Source: Sipunculus nudus
Taxonomy: Eukaryota; Annelida; Sipuncula; Golfingiida; Sipunculidae
NCBI GenBank assembly: GCA_026874595.1
Contig: CM049311.1
Location: forward strand, 77,696,453 to 77,760,452
DNA: 64,000 nucleotides
Reading direction: 5' to 3'
Positions within the stretch are counted from its first letter, which is position 1. Each line of letters opens with the position of its first letter. Under the pieces are notes generated by a model. The model worked only from the letters and a program-made list of their open reading frames with translations, searched no databases and was not told the origin of the DNA. This document shows positions 1-11,427 of this stretch, piece after piece. The position numbers and the translations under genes are program-made.

Positions 1-280
1 CAAAGCTTATAATTTTTATGTTAAAAAAATTCTTTTGTCGAGACTTGGACAATTTTGATTTTTTTAAAGAAAAAATTGTCAGGAATTTAATCCTAATATT
101 CAAATATGGTAAAATATTAAGACCTAATGAAAGTGCTAACTGACAAGATTTAAGAAGATATAAATACTTGGTAGCATTTCATTCATATCTCTTAAAGTTG
201 GCGGGGCCTAGGTGTGAATAACACTGTTAAACCTAGTTTTTAAAATTCGGAATATTGGTCAAACTTTGTGGGATTAATTT
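1..280 (+). repeat. Dispersed repeat H, left part (interrupted)
   Basis: AT-rich sequence that recurs at about 32140-32390 and 47040-47330, sharing the words GAGACTTGGACAATTTTGAT and ATTTCATTCATATCTCTTAA. It is cut at 280/281 by a family D element and resumes at 5922. No coding potential is seen. The two uninterrupted copies provide the empty site for that insertion. Confidence 0.75.
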
Positions 281-1960
281 TTAGCTCGGCTGACTGAAAG
301 TCATCTGAGCTATAGCGATCACTCTTTGTCCGTCATCCATCTGTCCGTCTGTCCGTCAGTTAACCAGGCACAAATCGTAATCGCTGAACCTAGAACCTTG
401 TAACTTGGGATTCTGAGAGGTCCATGAAAAATCTCCTTGGAAACCAGAAATTAGGTCTGTTACCCATATCCTTCGAGCTATGGGGCCCCAAAGTACCCAC
501 CAGAAAAGTCAAAAATTTCATACAAAAACTTTAATATCTCATTAACTACTTGACTGATGGTCATGATTTTTGGCATACATATTGATCATGAGATGTTCCA
601 TCACTTCCTGCAGACTGGTGGCGCCACCTGAATTTTTCGATTTTTTACGAATTTAAAAATGTGAACAGCTGTTAACAGGGCACAAATCATAAAGACTGGA
701 CCTAGAATCTTCATTCTTGACACACTGAGAGGTCCATAAAAAGTCTCCATGGAATCCTGAAATAAGGTCTCTGTTACCCATATTGTTTGAGCTATGGGGG
801 GCTCCCAATAACCCCCCAGAATAATGGAAAATTTGATAAAAACAAACTGCAACATCTCAATAACTACAACACTGATGGTCATGATTTTTGGCATACATAT
901 TGATCAAGAGGTGTTTCATCAGTACCTGCAGACTGGTGGTGCCACCTGTATTTTTTCAAATTTTCACAATTTTTTATTCTCTATTTTTGAGACCTTTCAG
1001 GATGTAGTTATCTGTCAACAGGGTACAAATCGTAAGGACTGGACCTAGAATCTTCATTGTTGACACACAGGGAGACCCATGATAAGTCTCCATGGACACA
1101 TGAAATTAGGTCTCTGTTACCCATATCCTTTGAGCTATGGCACTCCAAAGTACAGCTCAGAATAATGGAAAATTTGATACAAAAGCTGAAGTATCTGAAC
1201 AACTAATGCAGAGATCACCATATTTTTTTTCATGGATATTGATCATGGAGTGTTTCATCAGTTTCTGCAGACTGGTGGCACCACCTGTATTTGTTCGGGT
1301 TTTTTTACGAATTTTTTCTCTATTTTTGAGACCTTTAAAGTTATGAACATCTGCTAACAGGGCACAAATCATTAAAACTGTACCTAGAATCTTCATTCTT
1401 GACACACAGGGAGACCCATGAAAAGTTTCCATGGAAACCTGAAATTAGGTCTCTGTTACCCATATTCTTTAAGCTGTATGGCTCCAAATTACCCCCCAGA
1501 ATAATGGAAAATTTGATACAAAAACTGCAGTATCTCAATAATTACAACACTGATGGTCATGATTTTCGGCATACATATTGATCATGACCTGTTCCATCAG
1601 TTTCTGCAGACTGGGTGCGCCACCTCTATTTTTATCAAATTTTTACAATTTTTTTTCTCTTTTTTTTTTGATACCTTTAAAGTTGTGGTTATCTGTCAAC
1701 AGGGTACAAATCGCAACAACTGGACCTAGAATCTTCATTCTTGTCATGTAAGGAGGCCCATGAAAAGTGCCTGTGGAAACTTAAAATTAGGTCTCTGTTA
1801 CCCATATCCTTCAAGCTATAGGACTCCGAAGTATCCCTCAGAATAATGGACAATTTGATACAAAAGCTGAAGTATCTGAACAACTAATGGGGAGATCACC
1901 ATGATTCTTTGCATGGATATTGATGTTTGTAAGTGTTTTTATTAGTTTCTGCAGACTGGT

Positions 1961-4360
1961 ACCCATGTCCGTCATTCCATCCTTCCGTCATTCCGAAATC
2001 AAACAGTTGTACGGACTTTTTTTCGCAATGCCTGCAGATATTGGCCTGATTTTTGGTGTGTGGGCAGATATAGACCAGTTACAGATCGAGTTCGCGTTTC
2101 GTCCCGGTTGACCTACTTTTGACCGTTTTATGGCTCCTAAACTTAGAAAATTTCATGAAAAATAGAAATATTCATGACAGATACACATGTACGGACTTTT
2201 TTTCCCAATGCCTGCAGATATTGGCCTGATTTTTGGTGTGTGAGCAGATATAGACCAGTTACAGATCGAGTTCGCGTTTCGTCCTGGTTGACCTACTTTT
2301 GACTGTTTTACGGCTCCTAAACTTAGAAAATTTCATGAAAAAAAGAAATATTCATGAAAGATACACATGTACGGACTTTTTTCGCAATGCCTGCAGATAT
2401 TGGCCTGATTTTTGGTGTGTGAGCAGATATAGACCAGTTACAGATCGAGTTCGCGTTTCGTCCTGGTTGACCTACTTTTGACTGTTTTTCGGCTCCTGAA
2501 CATAGAAAATTTCATGAAAATTATGAAATTTCATGACAAATACACATGTACAGACTTTTTTTCGCAATGCCTGCAGATATTGGCCTGATTTTTGGTGTGT
2601 GGGCAGATATAGACCAGTTACAGATCGAGTTCGCGTTTCGTCCCAGTTGACCTACTTTTGACCGTTTTACGGCTCCTAAACTTAGATATTTTCATGAAAA
2701 ATAGAAATATTCATGACAGATACACATGTACGGATTTTTTTTTGCAATGCCTGCAGATATTGGCCTGATTTTTGGTGTGTGGGCAGAAATAGACCAGTTA
2801 CAGATCGAGTTCACGTTTTGTCCTGGTTGACCTACTTTTGACCGTTTTACGGCTCCTGAACATAGAAAATTTCATGAAAAATATGAAATTTCATGACAAA
2901 TACACATGTACGGACTTTTTTTCACATGCCTGCAGATATTGGCCTGATTTTTGGTGTGTGGGCAGATATAGACCAGTTACAGATCGAGTTTGCGTTTCGT
3001 CCTGGTTGACCTACTTTTGACTGTTTTACGGCTCCTAAACTTAGAAAATTTCATGAAAAATAGAAATATTCATGACAGATACACATGTACGGTTTTTTTT
3101 TCGCAATGCCTGCAGATATTGGCCTGATTTTTGGTGTGTGAGCAGATATAGACCAGTTACAGATCGAGTTCGCGTTTCGTCCTGGTTGACCTACTTTTGA
3201 CTGTTTTTCGGCTCCTGAACATAGAAAATTTCATGAAAATTATGAAATTTCATGACAAATACACATGTACGGACTTTTTTTCGCAATGCCTGCAGAAATT
3301 GGCCTGATTTTTGGTGTGTGGGCAGATATAGACCAGTTACAGATCGAGTTCGCGTTTCGTCCCGGTTGACCTACTTTTGACCGTTTTACGGCTCCTGAAC
3401 TTGAAAAATTTCATGAAAAATATGAAATTTCATGACAAATCCACATGTGCGGACTTTTTTTCGCAATACCTGCAGATATTGGCCTCATTTTTGGTGTGTC
3501 GGCAGATATTGACCAGTTACAGATGGAGTTCGCATTTCGTCCCAGTTGACCTACTTTTGACTGTTTTACGGCTCCTGAACATAGAAAATTTCATGTAAAA
3601 TATATATTTTCATGACAAATACACTTGTACAGACTTTTCTTCACAATACCTGCAGATATTGGCCTGATTTTTTGTGTGTAGTCAGATGTAGACATGTTAC
3701 AGATCAAGTTCAAGTTTTGTCCCAGTTGACCTATTTTTGACCGTTTGACGGTGCTCTAACATAGAAAATTTCATGAAAAGGTGCACATGTATGGACTTTT
3801 TTTCGCAGTGCCTGCAGATACAGGCCTGATTTTTGGTGTGTAGGCAGATAATGACCAGTTACAGATCGAGTTCTTGTTTTGTCTCAGTTGACCTACTTTT
3901 GACCATTTGACTGCTCCTGAACATAGAAAGTTTCATGAAAAATATAAATTTTCATAACAAATGCATATGTACTGACTTTTTTTCCTCAATGCCTGCAGAT
4001 ACCACCCTGATTTTTTTTGTGTGGGCAGATAATGAGAGTTACAGATCGAGTTTGCATTTCATCCCGGTTGACCTACTTTTGATTGTTTTACGGCTCCTTA
4101 ACATAGAAAATTTCATGAAAGACAGAAATTTTTATGGAAAATGCACATGTATGGACTTTTTTTCACAATGCCTGCATATCCTGGCATGAATTTTGGTGTG
4201 TTGCTTGATAATGACCCGTTACAAATCGAGGTTGCATTTTGCCCTTGTTGACCTACTTTTGACCATACGACACCTCCTTAACTTAAAAAATTTTCAAAAT
4301 TTTACAAATGTTTGTAATTTGCCCCAGGCGGGGGTATTCGTGTCGTTCCGACACATCTAG
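1961..4360 (+). mobile_element. Family B element B1, 180-bp tandem array, 5' cap missing
   Basis: About 13 tandem monomers with a period near 180 bp (GGCCTGATTTTTGGTGTGTG near 2042, 2222, 2402, 2581, 2761, 2941 and onward). The 3' end has a perfect hairpin GTGTCG-TTC-CGACAC (4340-4354), then ATCTAG|T, the same as copies B2 and B3. Unlike those, it lacks the 5' foldback beginning TGCCCCCGCC and starts at ACCCATGTCCG. A perfect 19-bp direct repeat flanks it (1942-1960 and 4361-4379). No protein-coding role is apparent; the short ORFs here are repeats of the monomer. Confidence 0.7.
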
Positions 4361-4395
4361 TTAGTTTCTGCAGACTGGTGGAGCCACCTGTATTT

Positions 4396-5741
4396 TTGTA
4401 CCCGCCAAAACGAAGTTTTGTGGATACTATGTTTTTGACCGGGTTCCTCCGCCGTTGCCGCGTTCGTTTCCAGAGAGCTCCTCTGGGACTTGATTTTATG
4501 AGCTTTCCAAGCTAATATCTCGGGAACCGTTTGACTGATCAGGAAATAAAATGTATACTAATGTAGCCCTTGGATAGCTCTATAACATACACAAAAAATG
4601 GTGGCGCCACCTGTAACCATGTTTGCACAGTGTCCATCTGTTCATCTGGCTTTGGTTAAAATCACTCATATCTCTGCAGTGAATTGACTAATTCACCTGA
4701 AATTCGGCATGCGTATACATCCTGGATAGCTTTCTTGATTTTATGACAGGTGGCGCCACCTACATTCTCATTCACGCTGATGACATCCAAGCTCATATCT
4801 CGGGAACTGTTTGACCGATCGGGCCAAAATTTTGCATGTGTATAGATCTAACATAGCTCTTTATCATACGCAAAACTGGTGGCACCACCTGCAACCATTT
4901 TTGCACAGCATCTGTCTGTTTGTCTGCCGTGCAATAAAGTCACTCACATCTTGGCAGTGGTTTGACATATCTGCCTAAAATTTTGCAGTTTTATACATCC
5001 TGGATAGCTTTTTTGATTTTATGACAGGTGGCGCCACCTTTATTCTAGTTTATGCTGCAGACATCCAAGCTCATATCTCGGGAACTGTTTGAACGCTTGG
5101 GCCAAAATTTTGCATGTGTATAGATCTCACATAGGTCTTTATCATACACAAAACTGAATGGGGCCACCTACAACCATTTTTGCACATTTTGCACAGCGTC
5201 TGTCTGTTTGTCTGCCGTGGCCTAAAATCACTCATTTCTCTGTAGTGGTTTGACATAACTGCCTAAAATTTTGCAGGTTTATACATTCTGGATAGCTTTC
5301 TTGATTTTTATGACAGGTGGCGCCACCTACATTCTAGTTAACGCTGCACACTTCCAAGCTAATATCTCAGGAACCATTTGACCGATTGGGCAAAAATTGT
5401 GCTTGTGTTTAGATCTCACATAGGTCTTTATCATACACAAAACTGCAACCATTTTTGCACAGCGTCTGTCTGTTTGTCTGCCGTGGGCTAAAATCACTCA
5501 TATCCATGTAGTGGTTTGACTTTTCTGCCTAAAATTTTGCATATGTATTCAACTTGGACAGCTTTCTGGATTTGTGGTAGGTTGAACAACCTACATACAC
5601 ATTTAGGCTGCAGACATCCATGCTAATATGCAACATACCTCACTCTGTTTCCCCTTGCCACTCAATCCATGCCTCACTTCACCCGTTCCACTCTGATTTT
5701 GGCAGATACACGTAGTCACTTGTCGGCTACCCGTATTCTAG
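4396..5741 (+). mobile_element. Family A element A1 (Helitron-like)
   Basis: Starts TTGTACCCGCC with a foldback cap (AAAAC-GAA-GTTTT core). The body has alternating palindromes GGTGGCGCCACC every 140 bp or so. The end is an imperfect hairpin TAGTCA/CGGCTA, then CCCGTATTCTAG|T. It is nested in element D1: D monomer sequence resumes at 5742 with TTTTTAAAGTTTAC. Non-autonomous. Confidence 0.65.
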
Positions 5742-5921
5742 TTTTTAAAGTTTACACATTTTTTCTCTATTTTTCAGATATATAAATACAGACTAAATCT
5801 TGGCCTGTTGGTTACTCTGTTTGATGCTTCAGTTGAATGGGTATCTACCATTCTGATGATAAAATTTCCTTTTGTTAATCTCTTCCCACTCAGCTTAGCA
5901 TCATGACCCATGGGTCACTTG

Positions 5922-7310
5922 TTAACTCATATGGCCATATATTTAACTTTTGAAAACTTAATTACCTTCACACATTATTTGTTTATGAAATGAAACTTTT
6001 ATATGACACTTACAGTAGGCCCATTTTTTCCCTTGGTGCATCACTAAATGGTTTCAGGCCAAAGGTTTCATTTATTACACAGTCCATATGCTTTAGCTCA
6101 TGTCCATTATACTATAATTTACAGAGGTTCATTTAAGCTGGGCCATTTTCTCTTAGTTTTTAAAATGGTTTCTGTAGTCACTTGCTTTGATTACAGATGC
6201 AGGGTCCCACTCCAGGTCACTGAAAGTCAGCTATGCCAGGGTTTCTGATTTGTTACAGTCTCAGGGGGGGAGATCCCCTGCTGTGACAGGTGTACAGTTA
6301 TTCTCATATCACCACCCCTTTCCCCCCCCCCCCCCCCCCCGCAAACCCAACCCACCAAGTGTTATGCAGTAATTGTTATTGTTTTCACTGTATCTCCTTA
6401 ATTGTAATGCTGTGTCCACTCCAATAATTCAAGGTGTAATCCAGAAGATGCAATGTTGTGTAATGTAGCATTTTTAAAGAAATCAATTTTCTTTTAAATG
6501 ATTTTAACAAATATAATTGAACCCATCAGTATGCTTAAATTATTATAAAATATGAAGCACATTATGGATAAATAAAGACACAATTAAAAATTGTGAAATC
6601 TAAATCAAGTATTATTTTTAGATATTTATTGTTTTGCAGATGTAAAAGATATATTTTTGTGGTAAAAAATAAATAAACATTTGTATGCATGATGTGGTGT
6701 TATCTGACAAGATTGAGATTTATGATGATGCAATTGAGAATTATGAGTCAACTTTTATATTCAGATATATATGTTGAATTGGAAATGTATAGAAATATAA
6801 ACTTAAACTAGAAAATAATTGATGTGATAAAAAAATGAGGATTTAATACAAACATTTGTTCATTATTTTCTTGCCTCAGCAGAATTTGAGATCAGGCTTT
6901 GTTTGCCCTGTTTTATGTTGTTAATTAGCTATATTTCAACTGTATACATTTCATAAAAAAAAATACATATATATTTAATAATATATATTATACAAAAAAT
7001 AGATTCCGAATTGAACAAATGTGTAAACTACTGAAATGTCAACAGTTAATTGAAAAACCAACTAATGATCATGGTAATAGTACAGATCACAAACTGCTCA
7101 CATGCTTTAGTTTCAACATTAGGAAATACATGGTCAGGTCACAAAATATTTTTTGCAACAATTTCTTGCCCATCAATACAAACCAATCATATAAACCAAC
7201 CATGGCCTTTATTACCTCTTCCTCTTACACTCTATCTCCATTTGATATTATTTTAGATTTTTACCTTTAAGGTTAACGTCAGCTGAGCACAGTGACCCAT
7301 AGGTCCCTTG
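5922..7310 (+). repeat. Dispersed repeat H, right part
   Basis: Continues the H sequence after D1, beginning TTAACTCATATGGCC. Long stretches recur at 32386-32470, 47326-47480 and 49227-49800. It ends with CAGCTGAGCACAGTGACCC and CCTTG|TT, the same 3' end as family D, so H is probably itself a diverged member of that group. A poly-C tract of about 20 nt lies near 6320. The short ORFs at 6048-6372 and 7019-7270 lie within the repeat and show no family resemblance. Confidence 0.55.
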
Positions 7311-7601
7311 TTTTGCACTTGCTATTTTTTGTCTTATTTACATTTGAGAATATTTTATCACATTGTTAAATGCAAGTTCAGTCACAAATAATGCTCATAC
7401 ATATTTTTACTGGTTTCATAATATTGGCTTAACTTCATCTTAACAGATCATACATCAGTGGTCAAAGTAGAAACATTTTATGCAAGAAAAAATACCTTGA
7501 TATAGCTGATTATTCTGGGTCACAGGTCCCTTTTATGGGATGCATTTACCGGTTTGAGTAATAGGTTTATCATTTACATTCTTGTGTTACTATAATTTCA
7601 G
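7311..7601. other. Intron sequence upstream of the first WDTC1 exon seen here
   Basis: AT-rich, non-repeat sequence. It ends in a normal 3' splice site, TATAATTTCAG, at 7601. The upstream WDTC1 exons (N-terminal WD repeats) were not found anywhere in 1-7601, so they lie before this window. Confidence 0.6.
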
Positions 7602-7789
7602 TTCTTGCCAAGCTCAAATGATGGTATCATTGTCAGTGGAGCTGCTGACTACCGGATACGCGTACACGATCTCAATGCCAAGGAAACGACTCACGTGTTC
7701 AGTTGCCATGCTGGTCGCGTCAAACGACTAGCCACGGCTCCCAATGTCCCGTTTATGTTCTGGAGTGCTGCGGAAGATGGAACAATTAT
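7602..7789 (+). CDS. WDTC1: WDTC1 exon a: WD repeat segment
   Basis: Encodes residues 1-62 of the visible protein, beginning FLPSSNDGIIVSGAADYRIR and containing VHDL, RVKRLATAP and FWSAAEDG. It corresponds to the second and third WD repeats in human WDTC1 (FLP..., GAAD, VHDL, RVKRIATAP, FWSAAEDG). Flanks are a TTTCAG acceptor and an ideal GTAAGT donor. It starts in phase 0 and ends two bases into a codon (AT|G). It does not begin with a start codon: the first residue continues from an exon outside the window. Confidence 0.97.
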
Positions 7790-7891
7790 GTAAGTCATTG
7801 CTTGTATTCACAATCTCTAATTTTCTTTAATTTCACTTCATGTTTACATTTATGATACTGTGGAGGTGGTAAATTTGGCTTGTCTGAATTT

Positions 7892-10871
7892 TTAGCTCAG
7901 CTGACTATAAGTCATCTGAGCTATAGTCATGGTCCATTGTCCGTCGTCCGTGGTTTTCTTCATATTTACCATAAATATTCCTCTATATAGTTCCTATGTA
8001 CATGCCAGATATTAAGTCAGTATTATATAATTTAAAAAAGTTATGGGCTCAAACATAATGGACTTTGTAAAAAAATCAGGAAGATATTTGGTCACTTAAG
8101 ACCAAAAGTGTTAAAGGTAGGGACTTTTTTCCAGTAATACAACTTATATCAATCAAAATTTAATTGTATACCAAAAATTAGATCAAAATTTGTTAAACTA
8201 TTTTAAATATTGGCAAAAATATAAAATTGGTACCTTAAATTTTGCCCAACTTTGGCCATGACACGTTTTTTTCCTGTAAGTACTGTGGATTTAATTTTCA
8301 CACCATGTATACATAAGGATTTAATCTGTTAAAATCTGAAATTTGAAAATAAAAGCTGCAAAATTAGGCTAGTTATTGAATTTTTTTGGAGGCTCTTGTT
8401 GTATTCCCTTACATTGTCAAGCAGTCCACTTTGATGACTGTAGGTCATTCAGTGCACATCTCTATGCTCCCCAGGCTGTTGACATAATTTAAGATGTCCC
8501 CAAAATCTCCTACCATACAGAAAATTGGGTCATTAGGACTTTGTTCAGGACTTCGAGATATTAAGGGAAAAAAACTCCGTTTTCCATAAAAAAAGCCATT
8601 GTTACACTTCAGGGCTGCCTAATATCAAAACCACTGATCTGTTTTTGATCGTATTTAGGATTCACATTCTTTTATACATTTTCTATGAACATACCAAAAA
8701 TTAGGTTAGTATTGGGTATTATTTTGAAGTTATGGGCCAAAAACATAATGCAATTTGTTAAAAAATCAGGAAATATATTTACTCACATGAGAATTGCTGA
8801 ACCTAGAGACTTTTTTTTCAGGAATATAACTTTATTTAATCAAGATTCAATTGTTTATCCAAAATTAGATCTGAATTTTGCAAATTTTTCAAGTTTTTAG
8901 CATAAATAAAAATCAATACCTTAAATTTTGTCCAACTTTGGCACTGTTGATTTAATTTTCACAGCATATATACATAAGGATTTAATCTTTTAAAATCTGA
9001 AATTTCAAAGAAATTGATTGGAAAGAATAGCTTTTATTCATGTTTTCATACACCATGTCAAGTGTTGTTTACATCTAGCACACCTAGTAGTACAGCCTTC
9101 ACTTGCATTATGTAACCCACCCCAGGCAGCTTGCCTTGGATCAGCTTGGCCACTACCAGCAGGCTTCCCCTCTGCTCTGCACTCCCTCCCCCCCCCCCCC
9201 AGATGGTGCATAAACTAGATTAATGTTATTATTTTCTGTATGTGATTCATTCTTATTCTAGGCTATGCTACATATTAGATTTTGTATTGTACCACCAGGG
9301 TTACAATGATTAAAGTGTACATTTAATTGTGTCCACAAAGTGGTGTATTGCTATGAAAGTGTGGATGTTCATGAGATAAGTAATTCCTTACTTCAGAGGA
9401 GTAAAAACTTCACCAGGTGTGAAATTGACTATTAATTTCAGTAATTAATTAAAACTTGGATAGTAATTAGCACAATGATATTGTTTGTTTCTCGTTCAAC
9501 CAACAGTATGTATACTTTATTTGAAAAGATGTTTTATTTTATCAAATTTACTGAATATTTTATTTTATTTTGGTGAATAAAATTAAGCAGGTACTGAAAA
9601 CTCCAATGTGCAAAACTTTTTAATAGTGATTCAAGGAATATTCTTGTAGATGCCATGTTGTGGCATTATTTTCTTTTAATTTCAGTTTAAACATTTATGA
9701 TTTAAAAATAATAAAATATATGTGTATGCATTATATGACCCAATATGAGCTACACTCTGGATATATGATGATTGCAACTTTTGCAACAATTCTGATATTT
9801 TAACTTATAGTTTCAGTTTTTTACTCTGTATATATAATGATTGCAAATTTTGCAACAATTCTAATATTTTAACTTATATTTTCAGGTTTTTTCATTAATA
9901 AAACCTGTAAATAAAAAAATGATTCAGATAAAAACTTCTTAATGGAAAAAGTGGATATGCTTAAAAAAAAATAGGCTTATATATAAACTTAAATGCATTA
10001 TTCCCTTGAAAGTGAAATAAAGGTATTAGTCCATTCTGTCCACTTGCCTGTCCATCTGTAAATTTTCCATCTGTAAATTTTCATACATTACAGTATCTCA
10101 AAACTTTTACTGTTTTTCTTCATGACAGTCTTGTCAGAGTATTAGTTTGCAATCATATATTTAGAACTTTACTATAACCAAGTAGGAGGGCCCCTTTCCT
10201 CTTAGCTTTTCATATTCTTATATAAGTGAAAAACATTACAATAGAATATTTCTACATCCACCTTCGTGCTGCCCTCACTTTTCCCTTCTCCGAACCCCAT
10301 CCCAAAGTCAGCCTCAGTAAGCAAGAACAAGATGAATCAGATATATTCATACTTTAATATTTTGTATAACTATTCGTCCATAGGTACCTATGTATATGCC
10401 AATATATGTCAATATTGTGTAATATGTAGACATAGTGGGCATCACAATAATGTACCTTGTCAAGACTAAAGAGATATTGTGTCATACAGTCACAAATTCA
10501 TAAATCACTTCATCAGCATAGTTAATCATAACATCATATCTGTCAAATTGAAAGCTTGCAGACTACCATACACTTTAGATCCTTCAACAAATAGCCTTAT
10601 CATCATTCTACTACTGCTTATTCCTGCTGTCATTGCATTCATATTTGCTCAAATATATCACAATTTTCTACACCTCTTTAATAAATAAAAAATAAACCAC
10701 TATATATGACTCTATTAATCCATCAGTCAGGTTATTTCATTTATCATTCACTCACATATTACATTACATTCCTTTAAATAGCCCAAAATGTCCATGATAT
10801 TCATAAGCTTTATCGACTCGATTTATGGTCCAATCACGATCAGCTGAGCGCCGTGACCCATGGGTCCCTTG
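7892..10871 (+). mobile_element. Family D element D2
   Basis: Starts TTAGCTCAGCTGACTATAAG, foldback to CTGAGCTA, then GTCCGTCGTCCG. Ends CAGCTGAGCGCCGTGACCC with the palindrome GACCCATGGGTC and CCTTG|TT. It is 2980 bp and lies about 100 bp downstream of exon a. Inside are two diverged repeats about 700 bp apart (around 7990 and 8690) and a poly-C tract near 9190. No long ORF. Confidence 0.6.
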
Positions 10872-11427
10872 TTGTGCTTTGTCATTTACAGCATTATTAG
10901 TGCAGTTCAAATTTTCATGCAAATCAGTATGTACAGGTGATTCATTTTGTATAAAATTATTAAAATAATAAACGGTTATAAAAAGGACAGCTTTGTAGTG
11001 CAATGTACCTTTCACCTAACAAGCTCTGGGTGACCCGATGCATGCTGCAGGCGACTGAGTACCCTGACCACAAGGTGATAACAATACGTAATTAACAAGG
11101 GCTAATTACGCTTGATGATGCAATGGTACTGCATCCTGCCACGATATGACAAGCAACAGGACTACACTGGTTGTCCTAGTTGAAGAACTGAGGTGACAAT
11201 GTGTCAGGCAAGAACTCTGCAGTCTTCCAAGCCGCAAAATAACACGTTCTTAATTTAGCGCAAATCTAGCTCCTGCTAAAAGCATGAACATTAAGCTCCT
11301 GCTAACAAAACCACTTCCGCAGTATATTCGTACAAGTTGGATTTATAATTATTGTGTGCTCAACCACTAATTAATGGGAATGCTAAATATGGCACTACAT
11401 AGAATCTAGTGGATATGTCTCCATTTT
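10872..11427. other. Intron, no feature seen
   Basis: Ordinary intronic sequence between elements D2 and D3. It is slightly richer in GC than its surroundings (TGACCCGATGCATGCTGCAG near 11030). I found no gene, tRNA or clear repeat. Confidence 0.4.

Larger units (their letters stand above)
281..5921 (+). mobile_element. Family D foldback element D1 (Helitron-like, nested)
   Basis: The 5' end begins TTAGCTCGG and folds back: TAGCTCGG pairs with CTGAGCTA about 20 nt later, then GTCCGTC-type sequence follows. The body has tandem monomers of about 340 bp (the phrase CCTAGAATCTTCATT recurs near 701, 1045, 1383 and 1722). The 3' end has the palindrome GACCCATGGGTC, then ACTTG|TT. Removing it restores the continuous H sequence found at 32381 and 47321, so it inserted without target duplication. 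Elements B1 and A1 are nested inside, leaving D1 sequence at 281-1960, 4361-4395 and 5742-5921. No transposase or helicase ORF is seen. Helitron-like is an inference from the ends. Confidence 0.6.

Noticed and set aside
1-7601. Upstream WDTC1 exons (N-terminal WD repeats)
   Set aside because: I looked for the expected HSGCVNCLEW-like and TANIFSVKF-like segments in plus-strand frames and saw none. They most likely precede the window.
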